Assembly: GCA_035582835.1 (NCBI GenBank)
Contig: JAYKAV010003109.1
Location: 62,001-126,000 of the forward strand
Direction of reading: 5' to 3'
DNA from: Phoebastria nigripes
Taxonomy: Eukaryota; Chordata; Aves; Procellariiformes; Diomedeidae
DNA: 64,000 bases
The notes below the pieces were generated by a model. The model worked only from the letters and a program-made list of their open reading frames with translations, did not search any database and was not told where the DNA came from. Shown one piece after another: positions 50,857-63,900 of the stretch (the first letter of the stretch is position 1; each line of letters starts with the position of its first letter). The position numbers and the translations under genes are program-made.

Positions 50857-51406
50857 TGTTGTGGTTTAACCTGACAGGCAGCTAAACACCACACAGCCAT
50901 TTGCTCACTCCCCCTGCCAGTGGGATGGGGGAGAGAATCGGAAAAAAGGTAAAACTTGTGGGTTGAGGTAAAGACAAGTTAATAGGACAGAAAAGGAAGA
51001 GAAAATAATAATAATGATAAAAGAATACACAAAACAAGTGATGCACAATGCAATTGCTCACCACTCGTTGACCAATGCCCAGCCAGTTCCTGAGCAGTGG
51101 CCCTGCCTCTCCGGCCAACCTCCCCAGTTTTTGTTCAGCATGATGTCATATGGTATGGAATATCCCTTGGCCAGTTTGAGTCAGCTGTCCTGGCTGTGTC
51201 CCCTCCCAGCTTCTTGTGCGCCTCCAGCCTCCTCGCTGNCAGGGCAGTATGAGAAGCTGAAAAGTCCTTGACTTGGTGTAAGCGCTGCTCAACAACAACT
51301 TAAACATCAGTGTGTTATCAACATTATTCTCATCCTAAATCCAAAACACAGCACTATACCAGCTACTAGGAAGAAAATTAACCCTATCCCAGCCAAAACC
51401 AGGACA
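50857..51406 (-). mobile_element. 5' LTR of the deleted provirus (subfamily B)
   Basis: A complete 550-bp LTR from TGTTGTGGTTTAACCTGACA to CCAGCCAAAACCAGGACA on the plus strand, reading U3-R-U5 on the minus strand. The CRE has decayed to TGATGTCA (51141-51148). No clear TATA box remains at the position where the two other LTRs have one. It matches the LTR at 48847-49389 through its centre, but not the centre of the one at 41754-42347. An unresolved base lies at 51239. Confidence 0.9.
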
Positions 51407-51411
51407 GGGGC
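51407..51411. repeat. Target-site duplication, right copy (GGGGC)
   Basis: Identical to the five bases before the provirus (49854-49858). Confidence 0.8.
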
Positions 51412-54400
51412 ATAGGAAGACTCATGCCAAAGTCTTGTCCTTAGACTTGGTGTGTGGCTGAGGCATGTAACTCAGGAGCACAGGACTTCTGGATGCCATG
51501 TTGTAGATAAATCTTCAGGTTCCTTGTGTAGCAGTTTCCAGGCTGAGTTGAAGGAGCATTGTTTCCCAATTAGATAAGCAATTGTTTATGTGGATGAATT
51601 ATGCACAGAGAGGCACTTATGTACTATGGTAATGGAAGCCATAAAAGACCTAAAACCAGTTGCTTCTGTAATTAAATCATCCATCTCAGGAGAATCAAGA
51701 AAAAACTGCAAATGGACATTTTTCAAAATGATGAAAAATTAAGTGGTAAATAAATGTTTTAAACCACACAGGCTAAATGAGTTTTCCTTTAATAGACTTA
51801 ATAACTTGTTCTTAAAAAAAAAANATCATGAAAGCTGAAGTTATTCACTTAGTATTCACTTGGTCTATTCTGGCTGACTTGGAATATGAAGTTTAGGGAT
51901 TTAAGAACAGATTTGAGTAGGGTTTTTAAATTATTATTGATCAGTTGTCTTCCATTGCATGAAAGCCCACAAACAGATGAATGATAATTAGCCATTTCAT
52001 ATTTGGACTGGTTGGTGCATTATTCACAAGTGTATAAAATTTAACAAGTCTTTGTTGTTGTTCTTGTCCTTTTAAGAAGTCTAAAATGGCTTTTGTTAGT
52101 TCACTCCGGCACNCTCCTACTTGAAAATATCTTTTCCAGTTAGATAAGACTTCTTTGTTTCTATGCAATCACACCACTCTGCAGATCAGGGAAGGCATTT
52201 GATTATATTGGTGAACCCCGCACAAGGGGCTGCCTTCAACATCAACATTTAATCGATTTTATAGACACAAACAATGAAGCCCTTGAAAAGCAAATTCATA
52301 CTGAAGTGGCTAAGCCTTTTCTGTAGATCCCTCTAACTCCAGCATTCAATTCCAACTAAGAAAGATCATATTCTTCATGAAGTATTTTTCTCCTCTCTTT
52401 TTTGGTGATTAGCTATAGAATGCAGTAAAGTGCCTGATGTACCACATTAAGAAGGATGCTAAGCGGTTTACAAGTCTCAGTAATTAATGACTATTTTTAT
52501 CGCAGAGAATATAGACTACTTTCTTATATCTATCTGAAACTCAATATAATCCTCTATAAGCCTCCAGGCTGCATAATTGGTGCAATAGAGCTGAAAATGA
52601 GATGGAGGATATAATACAGCTCAAGAAATCCTGCCTTTAGCTGAAATGGAACAGCGGAGGCTCTGAGCATCCAGAAATGTTGTTTCCACTAAGATTTAAA
52701 GCCAGCCAGCTGTCGGCTGCTGCAGTGAAAATTGTAGCATTATTTACTTTCTTTAGTACACTTCAAATATTTAAAGTAACACAACCATATTTATGGGCAT
52801 TTTTTTATCTCTAGCAGCTTAAGCAATGTATACTTTCACATTTTTTTCTTGTTAGGGGACAAATGAGTGTATATTCTTCATAAAAGTTTCAATTCAAGCA
52901 CTCTGGAAATTACCTCAGGTTACAACATCCTGGAAACGAAGAAATTGGTTTTACCTTCTCTGTGCAGTAGCTGCAAGAAATAAAATCTTTTTTTAAATCA
53001 TAATGGGTTTATAAAGGGTTTAGAGAACAGGAGGGAACATTGAAAAGGTTTACGCAGTGGTGACATTTTAAGATTGAAAGAGAGTGCTTGTTATACAGAG
53101 ACCTGATGAAATCTGTCAGGTTGGGATTTACTGTTCAGCACATCTACAGATGTAAAAAGCAGAAAAAAGTTAAAAAACGTAAAATAAAAAAACCCTCATC
53201 AATCTCACCCTCTCTTTTCTTTACAGTTTGCGTTGCAGACAAGATTGGAACGGACTGATGACAATAATGACAAAATCATTAGCCTGCTTTCTTGTATTTC
53301 TTTATGTCACTTATTAGTAAATGGTACATATAGCATATTGTATCTCCTTTCTCTGTGAGAGCATTGGAAACAACCCCCAAATGCAGTGTTCTGGCTGAAA
53401 TACAGACATTCAGTTTAGTTTTCCTTGATTTTTTTTTCCCCCCAGGGAAATCTCGGTTATTTTAAAGTTATAACAGATGAAGTCTATAAGCAGCCTATAA
53501 CCTATGCTTTTGGATAAGGATTATCTCTTTTTTAATTGTGTGCAAGAAGCCTAGCGGAGTAGAGCCCTGGAGCACCACTGTAAAACAATCATTAAATAAC
53601 ATTAAGCCTATGGCAAGGGAGAAGGAATCAGTATAATCATTGTACATCTTTCCTCCCAGATCCACTCTCAGCCTAGAGTCTAGTTCTTGGTCTGCTGGAA
53701 ATGCCATCTTTTGATTACAACAGAAAAATCCTGCTAATGTTTCTGTCATTGCCACAGCCCTACTGAGTTTCTTCTTGCAACAGATACATTACCATGTTCT
53801 GCTTCATCATCTGCATCACTAAAAAAATAACGCTGATTTTCTATCTCAGGGATACGTTGTGTGCTTTCATTAGTGATAGTCATGCATTTCGACGGTGCTG
53901 GACTGAAAATGATGTGGAACCACAGAACATATTGTTATTACTGTTTAATAATGTTGAACGATACTTAGGAGATTCTTTAGCTTCCTGACTCCTGCTCAGA
54001 AAGTGCAAACACCTCTCAGAACAGAGGACTGGTAGGCAATCACTAGGCAGCGTGCTTCATCTAAATGGGCTATGTAAATAAACTCTCCTAATGCTTTGGC
54101 CACAGTGGACCTTCTTTGCTTCTAAGGGAACTGCTCTCATGCTACAAACCATCCCCCATGATCACTCACATGTTGAACTTTTGTCCCTGGACAACACTGT
54201 GGGACTGTGACCAGAGACTGCTGGAAGGAGAAGCTGAAGAGCTGGCGGTAACCTGCTCACTCACTGTCACCTCCATGACCCAGACTCAATTAATAAAGAA
54301 ATGGGTTTCAGATAACTGACACCTTGAGAAGAGAACAATTTACCCGACAAGAGAACACACACATCTCTTGGTGCATGCATTAACCAAGCATGGATGGGTT

Positions 54401-55153
54401 AATAAAAACACATTAAACCCAGAGACCCTGAAATTCTGTATTCTGCTGACTTTGGCCTAGGCAAAGCATCACTCAGACTGACGAGAATTTAGTTTCAAAA
54501 CTGCAAAGATGGTGAGACATCCTGACCCTTGTGGATGGACAGAAGGGTCTTCCCTTGGTATCTGAATGTGCTTCCTCTCACAGCACAGGATGGACCTCAA
54601 AAGGAAACCTATGCCCTGTATTCATCTCTTCTGTGTACTCCATTTTTATGTATTATTTCGCCTTTATAGATTACAATGCCAAAGAATCGCTAGGTATTAT
54701 GCAAAGAGATAATATAGAACGTTATGCTAAAACTGGTTTATCACACTTAATGTTAAGTCAGTGTTATCAAATATGTTTTGGTCTCCACTGTGGCATAGAG
54801 AAATGCTTCTCCTTTTTATATTAAATTTTTACAGTTTTCCCAGCATCAGATTTGAACTGCTTTGCCTGACTGGTTTCTTCAAACCCCAGGTGAACTACGA
54901 GTGGGGGAAACTTTGTTAAGCTGGAGATTTTGTGAACCTCACATTATTTTCTTTGGTTCACAAAGCCCATTTGACTGTTTGAAGCATTTCCTCCAGGAAT
55001 TTAAGACCACTCTTTCTGAAAGGCGACTCTACTTGTAAGAGACAGGCTTGTGAGCTACAGAAAGTTTTGATGATGTTTCTGGCGCTATAGATGACCAAGG
55101 AAACAGTGGTTTGGTTGAAAGGAATGCAGTATTGCCACAGAAAACCTTCAATT

Positions 55154-55171
55154 AAAAAAAAAAAAAAAAAA
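55154..55171 (+). repeat. Poly(A) run
   Basis: Eighteen A residues in a row. No retrocopy could be recognised upstream of it. Confidence 0.9.
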
Positions 55172-56085
55172 GGTGAGGAAGCAGGCCTGAACATTCACTG
55201 TCTAATTAGAAAAACTGACAGAACTGTCCTTATGAGGACCATGTATTCCATTCATGTCTTGAAATAACTCATCAAAATTTTCATTTCATATCAAAATCTC
55301 CTCTAATTTGCTCTGTAGGTCTTTATATGTTTCAAATTTGCATATTTGAATACTCTCCTTATCTTTCTACTACCATCTCTTTCTCTGGACTTCTCATCAA
55401 CATTATCTTCTTGGTATCACACAATTTATTTTTCCATTTCCTTCTCAATATTTTCACTTTGTTTCCTCACCATATTGACCTATTTTTAAGAACAGTTTCT
55501 CTTATTCTCAGAAGGTGAATCCAGCAGTGTACACATTAGAATTAAGTTTTCAAAATCAGTCCACAGGGAAAGAGACACAAAAACCTTTAGCACTGTCATA
55601 CTACTCTCCCTTCCCTGCCAAAAATGCTCAAGATGACAATATTGCTGTCTGGATACATATACACAGAGCTACTGGCTTTTAACATGTCCTACACCTTTAT
55701 GTGGAATGCTGAATGGCATACAGAGAGATTGCTTGTTACACCCAAAGTTTAACAGACTTCTGTTGCAGGAAAAAATTTCTGTTAAAAACATTTTTTAAAG
55801 TTTGCTTCATAGAATCAAGTCTTGCAGGTAAATGCAGAGTTCCTAAACCTCAATAATACGGAATCCTGCACTAGGTTATCCATTTCTTAATGTTATGGAA
55901 ACATTGATGTTGGAAATTGTGCCACCTGCCCCCAAGATAATGTGTACCTGCGATTTTTGAAGCAGACTGCTTGCAGACCTGCATTACCAAAGATGTATTT
56001 GACACAGCAGGGAGGAGTTAGGGAGAACAAAAAAAAAAAAAGGAAAAAAGTGATCTGCAATCAGGAAATAATTATGGGAGGATGG

Positions 56086-56110
56086 TTATTATATATTATT
56101 ATATATTATT
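56086..56110 (+). repeat. Short AT tandem repeat (TATTATATAT units)
   Basis: About two and a half copies of a 10-bp AT-only unit. Confidence 0.8.
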
Positions 56111-56758
56111 AAAGCCATAAAACTGGTATCTGCTGAGCCTATGAGTGGATTAGATGCCATATAAACTGTACGAGGGTGGTAGTCCAGGCAGTGTGTGAAT
56201 AATCTGACTAGGTCAGTGTGGGAAGCTGATCCAAGAGGCTCAAAAGGTGGGATGCTCATGGGAAAACAATCAATTTGTTTTCCCATAAGATTATCAGGCC
56301 CAGCGTGGTGCATTCTGTCTCCTGGAATCCCATAAACTTCCTCTGTCATACTGAAGGACAACACGGTCTCACACTGCATGCAGAAGCCTAGGAGAAGCAT
56401 TTACATCTCAACTAGTTTGACCTTGATATGTCCATAGTACAAAACCTGACCTGCGGGAATGGCAGTCTAGGTCTGCCTTCATAAACCGGCCATCTCCCGT
56501 TGCCACGTGTGCTGTTCTGCAGCAGCAAAGGCAGGGGACTGACAGCTCTGCTATCCCTCCCCAGGGAATCAGCGGTGCCACACATAGCAGGAGTGACACA
56601 GAAACCAGTGGAGAGCTAATGCACACTGCCAAGAAAGAGGGCAACTTCTTCTACTTCAATGAGGCTGCAGCCTNATAGGCCAAGGGAAGGAAAAATGCTG
56701 AGATGTTTCTGCTGTTTCCCATGTGAAAATTATTTACATATTTTTGCCAGCCTAGCGC

Positions 56759-56778
56759 TACATATACGCATATATGTA
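56759..56778. other. AT hairpin
   Basis: TACATATA and TATATGTA are exact reverse complements around CGCA, at the start of a TA/TG-rich stretch that runs to about 56800. Confidence 0.65.
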
Positions 56779-59700
56779 TCTGTATATATCTATATAAAAA
56801 TAAAGAGGCATGGTGCACCTGTGTGGGTGCATCTGCACAGGAGAACGGATGTGAGCATCACCAGGTGCAGAAAAGCTGGGGGCCGGCTCTGCCACCACAG
56901 CACTGCACGGTGCAGGAAAGGCCATTTAAAGTCAGGTGCTGTTGTCACATTAGCATGGCAATACAGCACCTGGGGCATCTCTACAGACCACCATGTTGCT
57001 CTGGAAGGATATACTGCGGCAGCCAGGCTCAGCTCTAACCCCCCTCGGTGCATCGCACTGCAACGGAGCCCTGTACTTACCTTCAGCANCTCAGGCATTG
57101 AGATGCTCTCCTTATTTTTGTGTTTTTGCTCAAGAAGGGCACTTCTGTATAGCCTGAACTGAACGCAGTAACTTCTGCTTTGGTGTCTGGGATTTCAAAC
57201 AGAAGGGAACCGAGCTTTGATCAGAGAGAGGGAGGAATCAGGAAGCGGGTAATGGAGTAATCCTCTCACGAAAGAAAAAGGGCACCGACCTCTCCTCTCC
57301 ATTCCTCTCCCAGCAGGAGCTGTAAGGAGGCTGGTCACACTTAACGTGGCTGCTGAACAACAGGCCTAGTTACCGTCTGCACGCTGACAAGAAAAAAGCC
57401 AAAAAAAGTAAACAACCAGTATTTACTTGTGTAATTAAAGGAGACTAAAATGGGATAGAAATATCTAATCTCCACAAGGAATCCCGTAACCAATTTCCAA
57501 CATGATTAAACTCGCATTGTTGCAAAATGAAACAATCTAATCAACAGTCTGTGTTCTAATTATGTCTACCTGATCTCAAAATATTTCTGAGCTTGTTTAT
57601 ATCCCCAGGCCTTTTTATCTTGACATATTGTAAAATCATTTCTAAAATGAATCAAGTAATGTTTTTTTCTTTCCATGGCAGGTACAGCGTTGTGAGCATG
57701 GGGAGGTTCAGAGACCACTGCTATGAAATGATGATTGAAAATCTCAGGCAAGTGGGGGGAGCAATGGAGAGGGAAATGAAAGTGCTCAAGGGGAAGAAAC
57801 ATACCTCGTGCTGGAAATGGAAGGAAAAAACACTGTATACAAATGAGGGTACAGCAGACTAACAGGGTGAGAAGAAACTACACAGTGCAGGAAAAGAAGG
57901 GAGAGCAGAGAGGTGAAGGCAGGGCAATCAGAGGCACCTAGAAGTAGGATGGATGTAACGGAGAGAATTCAAGGCTCTCTTTAAATTACTATCAATTAAG
58001 TTTCAAAAATTGACATTTCTATCTCTTTCTCACACTATACTATTCTATTCCTTTAAGCATCTCCTAAACCTGATCTTTGCTCTCATAACCGTAGGAGTTA
58101 AAACAGTTAATGATGGTTGGTCGAGGGGGAGATGGAAGTGAGGTGATATATGAACATAGCTGAATAGTTAACATTGTAAAACATATATTAAGTTACCTCC
58201 AAAAGATAACGAAGGACAGGGACTTGGGAGAGTGGAAAAACTGCGTCTTCCTATTTCACTGTACAGCAAAGTGCATTACAAGGTTTTGATCATGGTACTG
58301 GCTTCTGGATGCTACTGCAACATATAGAATTAACAAGCACGGCATGGCAGTGGGAAAAGACAACATGCTTTAAATTTGAAAGACTAGAGTTTGGAACCTT
58401 AATACTTTTACCATCAGATTAACCACACAAATGATGAAGAGGGAAAAAGAAATGCAAACTTTCAAGGTTTTATTTTCCATTATAAATTCTTATAAAACCC
58501 AAACTACTTAAAAAACCTTTCCCCACACACATACAAATTTTCATTCCAGGGTTATGATTTAAATCAAGCTTGCTTTCTGGAGTGCTGAAAATCAAAAGGA
58601 CCTCTAGCACACAGGCAGAGTCCCAATTAGAAAAGCTCCAGACAAAACACGGCACACTGCTGCCCCTCATTTTTCTAATAATAGGGACTTACCTCAGGTA
58701 AGAAAATGGATAGTTACTTTTAATCAATATGACAACAGCAAGACCATTTGGACAGGGGAAAAGGCAGAGAAGATACCTTCCAACTGACTAATAAGCAATT
58801 TTCTGCACTTCTAGTGAAGGCAAAGATTACTACATTTTTTTTAAACATTCATAAACACTTCAGAGATTTGTCGTGAAAGACTAGCTCCGCTGGCTTCTTG
58901 TTTCTGTGGGTGCCCAGGAGATACTGCGGTAGAAGATACAAGAATTCCTTGTTTAACATATGTGGAATAAAATTCACCACATGCAAGATTTTTACTCCTT
59001 GTCTTCTTAGTTTTAGATCCCCGAGATTTAATGTCTTTCCCATTATTAGTCACTATTAATGATAGCAATTCTTTATTATTGAGACCAATATCTGAGAGGG
59101 TGGTCTGCCCTCACTGAGAAGCAGCAGGGTTCTGAAATTTTGGCAGGCTTCCTCTGAAGCACATCTCGTGGCCCTTCAGTGCAAATAGGTATTCAAAGCA
59201 GCAGCAGCTGGAAAAATGAAGAGAGGAAAAAATAGGATTTTGATAATGACTTCTATATCAGGATTAAACCAAAAACAAACAAGCAAAAAAAAACAAAGAA
59301 AAAGAAAGAAAACCAAGAACTCCTCTATGAGTTGTCACCAGGAAATATCACGGAAGCAGCTTCAGAACTAGGAAAGAGGAAAAGCCTGGCTCAGACTTTC
59401 ATGTTTACTTTGAACAAGTCAGAAGCATGCAGAAAGATTAAAACAACTTTCTGTGTGGACTAATGGGCTTTGTTGAGAACCCACTGTGTCACACACACAT
59501 CCCACAGGAGATTTTCCCAAGGTCTAAAGGGCCTTGGGTGCCTGATCCAAAGGCAAAGGCAGGAAGGGGCTTGGAGAACAATTCATTATGGGGGAANGCT
59601 AGCAGGGATGAGATGAAGGTGGTCTCCTCAACAGTTAAGATACAGAAGGAAAATGAGAGTAAAACAAAAAATGGAACAAAAAAATTGTTTGGGTTAAAAA

Positions 59701-60880
59701 AATAAACAAACCACAGTTTTAGGACAAGGCTAGCGATTCCCAGAAGTACTTACACAACTTTTCATTCAAGTATACCAGGGCCTATAATACAACTCAGAGA
59801 CACTCAGGCTACCTTTCCACTAAGGCAGGCCTGATTATAGGTAAAAACCTAACTGTGGCTGCACAGAGTTCAGCATCTCATAATTTATCTTTTTTTTCCT
59901 CACCTCTTCTCCTCTGACTGCAATGTATATATTACTTGAAGTGCCCAAATCTCATTTATTTATGTACTCCACCTTCAAGAAGCTTTCTGAGCTTATGAGG
60001 CTTTGCTGTTTCTCCAAACACAGAGAGACAGAGAAACAGGCTGATTATAAACTTCCAATTATGCAGAAAGTTGGTGTAGTTGCTGATGATTTATATGGTC
60101 TTTGATCTTTAATAGGTGATCTTAAAAGTTAACATTTAAATTATTTGAGAAATTCTGACTCTTAAGTTGGCTGTTTCAATAACATTATTGCTGCTGACTC
60201 CCTCGAGTGCTTGTGCTCTTAGTTTCCTGATTTTAATTATTAATCCACCACCACATGNTGCGTTTCTCTGTAGCAACAGAAAGTTAATATTCATAACCAA
60301 TTTTTTAGGTTATTTTTAAAGGTAGGTGACGAACCGCACAGGGGAAGACGGAGAAGGGAATCAAGTTTTAATTACTCATTAATATCACTATCTAGGTTGC
60401 GGAGCTGATTGCAGCTCTGCTCCTTCCCAGGCTCTTTAGGTGCACACCCAGAAGTGCGATTCCACCGGAGGCTGAACACCGCTCCCCTCCTCTCCAAAAT
60501 TACCCCTGTGCCAGCTGCTTTCNGGAACCTGTGACCAGCAGCTTTTGTAATACTGGTCTGCTGGAGTAAGAAATGAAGCAAGATATTAGAGAATCTTTCA
60601 TAAAAAAGAAAGCCTGTACACATATGTAATCTCGTCTAATCTTACGCTTCATTACAATACAAATAAGGCAGACCGGCGTCTNTCTTCGGTTAGGAAGGAC
60701 CAAATCCAACTTCCACTCTCAGAAAGCCACAGAACTTGCTGGAGACCCGATCTTCTCTCTGCTTTATTCCTTAGCGTCACTCAGACTGATTTTTCTCCTG
60801 AGGGAAATCTAGTCTTAAACAACCACCACAATTTCTTCCCTGCTGCCTATTTCTGATTCTCCAGAAAGTGCGAAAGACAA

Positions 60881-60907
60881 TTTTTCTTTTCTTTTTTTTT
60901 TTTTTTT
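60881..60907 (-). repeat. Poly(T) run (A-rich on the minus strand)
   Basis: T-run with two C interruptions; simple sequence. Confidence 0.9.
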
Positions 60908-63900
60908 GTGCTATAAAGCCACAGTGAGAAATCTTCCTTTATCTCAGCTATGATTTCCATCACAGTCTCTACTATACATTTATTATCAGAATGTAATATT
61001 TAGTCCTTTCTCAATAACAGGCATACTCAACTACATCATTTATAGTGAAGTCAAAGTGAGAAAGAAAAGAGGAAATGGAGAAAATCCTTTCACTAGCAAT
61101 CTTTCCTCCAGTTTTTTCTTCAGGAAAAGGTAAAAGCAGTTCACATAATTAGTCACATCCAGAACTTCAGTCAAAGCTCAGAGTTGCCTGAGACAGATCT
61201 CTGCGTGTCCCTGCACAACCTCTCTGTGCTCAAATGGGGCGGTTCCTGCTGGGACTGCTTGCTTCCATTCTACTCTGAAAATAAAGATGTAAATGGACCA
61301 AACTTGTACCTTCCTGTCTTTTAAACGTACGAAGGAAATTCAGAGACACACACTTATGTGCCATTTTAAATCCTCAGCCCATTCAAAACAAGACCAGGGG
61401 CCACCCGCTTCCACTTCCCATTCTCTCTCCTTCTCTTGCCCTCAGAAATGCACCAACAGGAGCTACGGCGTATAAAGTCAAGTTTTGCCTAGGAAATTGA
61501 GATGCGAAAACTGCAATCTAAAAGGTATCCCAGCAGATATTTATGGAAGACAGAGTAGGATACGTACTATAATATTATTTTTCCGCATCATACCCAAAGG
61601 TTCAGGATCATCTTCGTACTAAAAAAGCCCTGGATCACAAGCATTACTCAATTCAAATTCAAAATTTAATGTTTACTTGGCACTCCTACCGTATTCAATC
61701 ACACAAAATGCATTCTAAAGCCCATTCTCCCAAGTTCTAAAGTGATATGACTACAGCCCTGCCACATAAATGAAATGCCCATTGCAATCCTGACAAGAAC
61801 CCCACATGTTTAACTGATGAAAAAGCAAACTAAGGATTACAGATCTTTTTGGTGGAGAAAAAAAAAAGTGGATGTGAGAAGATGTTTTTATTATCTTGTA
61901 GGATTGTTACAGAATTCCTTTCTACAGAATGAACCTCATGAACACTATTACTGCTACTCCTTTTTTTTTTTTTCTTCTTTTCAAGCAGAAGTTTCTTCGC
62001 TGTCAAAATTATGAAGCCTTGCTTCACTACCTGTTAAGATACAGGCAGGCCCTAGGAACAAAAATTATTACTGTGCACTCAATTCCTCATGTTTTAGATA
62101 GTTTCAATTGTCTATGTTCACAATAAGACATTTACCTATGGCTTTGATTCATTTATTTTTCTTTACTGCAAAGATGATGCAAATATTTATTATGCAGCAC
62201 CATTTGAAAAGTCTTTTTTATGTTCTACATCAAAAAGATGAAGTGAATGAAAACTGAAAGTCTTGCTATATACACACAAGATAAAAATTCTAATCTGTAA
62301 ACTGCAAGTCCATTTTAAATTGTTTTTTTGGATCAGAAGAATGATGAAACTAACCTCAGCTTATTCCCTGTCACCAGTCAAAACATGCACACATGCCCAT
62401 AGCTTCATGCAGAAAGGTGAGTTTTAACTAAGATTACATGCAGTTAAGACAAAATACTTACAGAGATACTATTGTGATGTTTCTCTCAAGACTTTGAAGT
62501 GTTATTTCTGCTTTGTCAAAGACCTCTAGATGGCATACTTTAGTAAACTTTTATGACTACACACATTTTGGCCTCGGTGCAGTTAACAGTGTTTTCACCA
62601 ATGTTTTTGAATTAATCTACTGTAATGACTGTCAGTTTAATGAGTTATTAAAAGATATTCATACTTTTGTAGTGCAAAGTGTAGCGAAAATAGAATAAAT
62701 AACATTTCATTTATTACAAAAGTTGCTAGAATAAAATATATTTCTCTGTCTGAACAGTATTGCAGGCTCTAGGGAAAATAAAAGCAACAGAATTTTCAAG
62801 CAATAAAATATTTCCTGGAACGGGGCACGTGCCTGCAAAAGTTATAGTAACCTATCTTCCTCCTGAAGTCAGTAAGGTCTTTATAAATAAGAACTTTACG
62901 GAGTTTGAATAGTTTATCTGGTAGGGATCTCTGAATCGTTTTACAAGCAGAACATCTAGTAAATAAAATGGAAACTTGCTGCTAGGATCCCTGCTTAGCG
63001 TTACATCAGAATGCTGCATTAATTTGTAGTAGACCCCCAAATGTCAGTATCATTAGATCAGCAAATACAAATTCCTGTATAACACATGCTCTCTGTTACT
63101 GCTACATGGAGTCCAATAACTTGCATCTAGCTATAACCTGTCTTTCAATGCTATACACTTTGCAGAATTAGATCCTAGCAATAAGGCAATCTGTCTGGAA
63201 AAGAGCAAGTCAAAGAGATGCCGACTGTCACTGCCATCAAACAAGGTGATAATCTCCAACTATATATACATTTACACACATTTGAACTGAGACTTTTCTG
63301 TGCCAGTTCAGCACATGAGAACTGGACCCAAACAATGTGATTACTGCATGGTTCATCTCCCTTTTATCCAAGATTATGGCTATCTGGAGCTTCCTGAGTC
63401 ACAGAAAATCAATGCTAGTACAGGCTGTCTAGGACATGGAGTCATCTTATGCCCACTCAGATTTCCTATTGAACAGTGCAAGGTCTGGGCTGCTTCCAAG
63501 CCCTCGTCAGTGCAGGTGGACTGAGGGCTGCACGCAACCATGTGCTGACTGTTCCCAGATCATCACTACACAACTTGCCTTCTCTGCATACACACGCTGC
63601 TTTCTCACCTCCACTTGACTAAGGTGCCTTCTCAGTCACCTCTTGTGCTCCCTGCTCTCAGCCACCACACTCCTCCCTTCCTCCAAAGTCCTAAATGCTT
63701 AGAAAAAGACAACAGAGAAAGCCTTTCCACCTCGCTCCCAGGCAGCTCCCAAATATTTAACAGGATTATGGATCCTGACCCACACAAAGCTGCCTAATAA
63801 TAATGGCTCTGGGGCACGTCTGCAATTCTACGCGCTTTGTTTAGGAATGCAGATGTGAGATGAGTAGATTTGAAAACCTACCCCAAAAGACTGAATCACC

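Larger units (their letters stand above)
49859..51406 (-). mobile_element. Internally deleted endogenous provirus (ERVL-like)
   Basis: One minus-strand insertion bounded by matching GGGGC duplications. In its own 5'-to-3' order it contains a full 5' LTR (51406-50857), a primer-binding site (50848-50831), a 167-codon open frame (50749-50246), a protease fragment (50255-50010) and then directly the R/U5 end of the 3' LTR (50009-49859). Reverse transcriptase, RNase H, integrase and the U3 of the 3' LTR are missing, so one large internal deletion joined the protease gene to the 3' LTR. By hand alignment the two LTR ends differ at about 15 of about 150 positions, mostly transitions, so the insertion is not recent. 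The 5-bp duplication favours ERVL. The lysine-type primer site is also known in class II and foamy-like elements, so the family stays open. Confidence 0.85.

Noticed and set aside
55154..55171. Poly(A) run as the tail of a processed pseudogene
   Set aside because: No coding remnant or target-site duplication was found upstream of it.
55805..55830. CATAGAATCA-like CR1 end
   Set aside because: The sequence after it does not follow the CR1 3' region.
56659..57162. 167-codon plus-strand open frame with an unresolved base
   Set aside because: No domain, two N-derived unknown residues and an opposing open frame of similar quality; not supported as a gene.
57593..57862. Possible exon behind a pyrimidine tract ending in AG at about 57681
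   Set aside because: Acceptor-like sites are frequent, no matching donor was evident and the 89-codon frame is not recognised.
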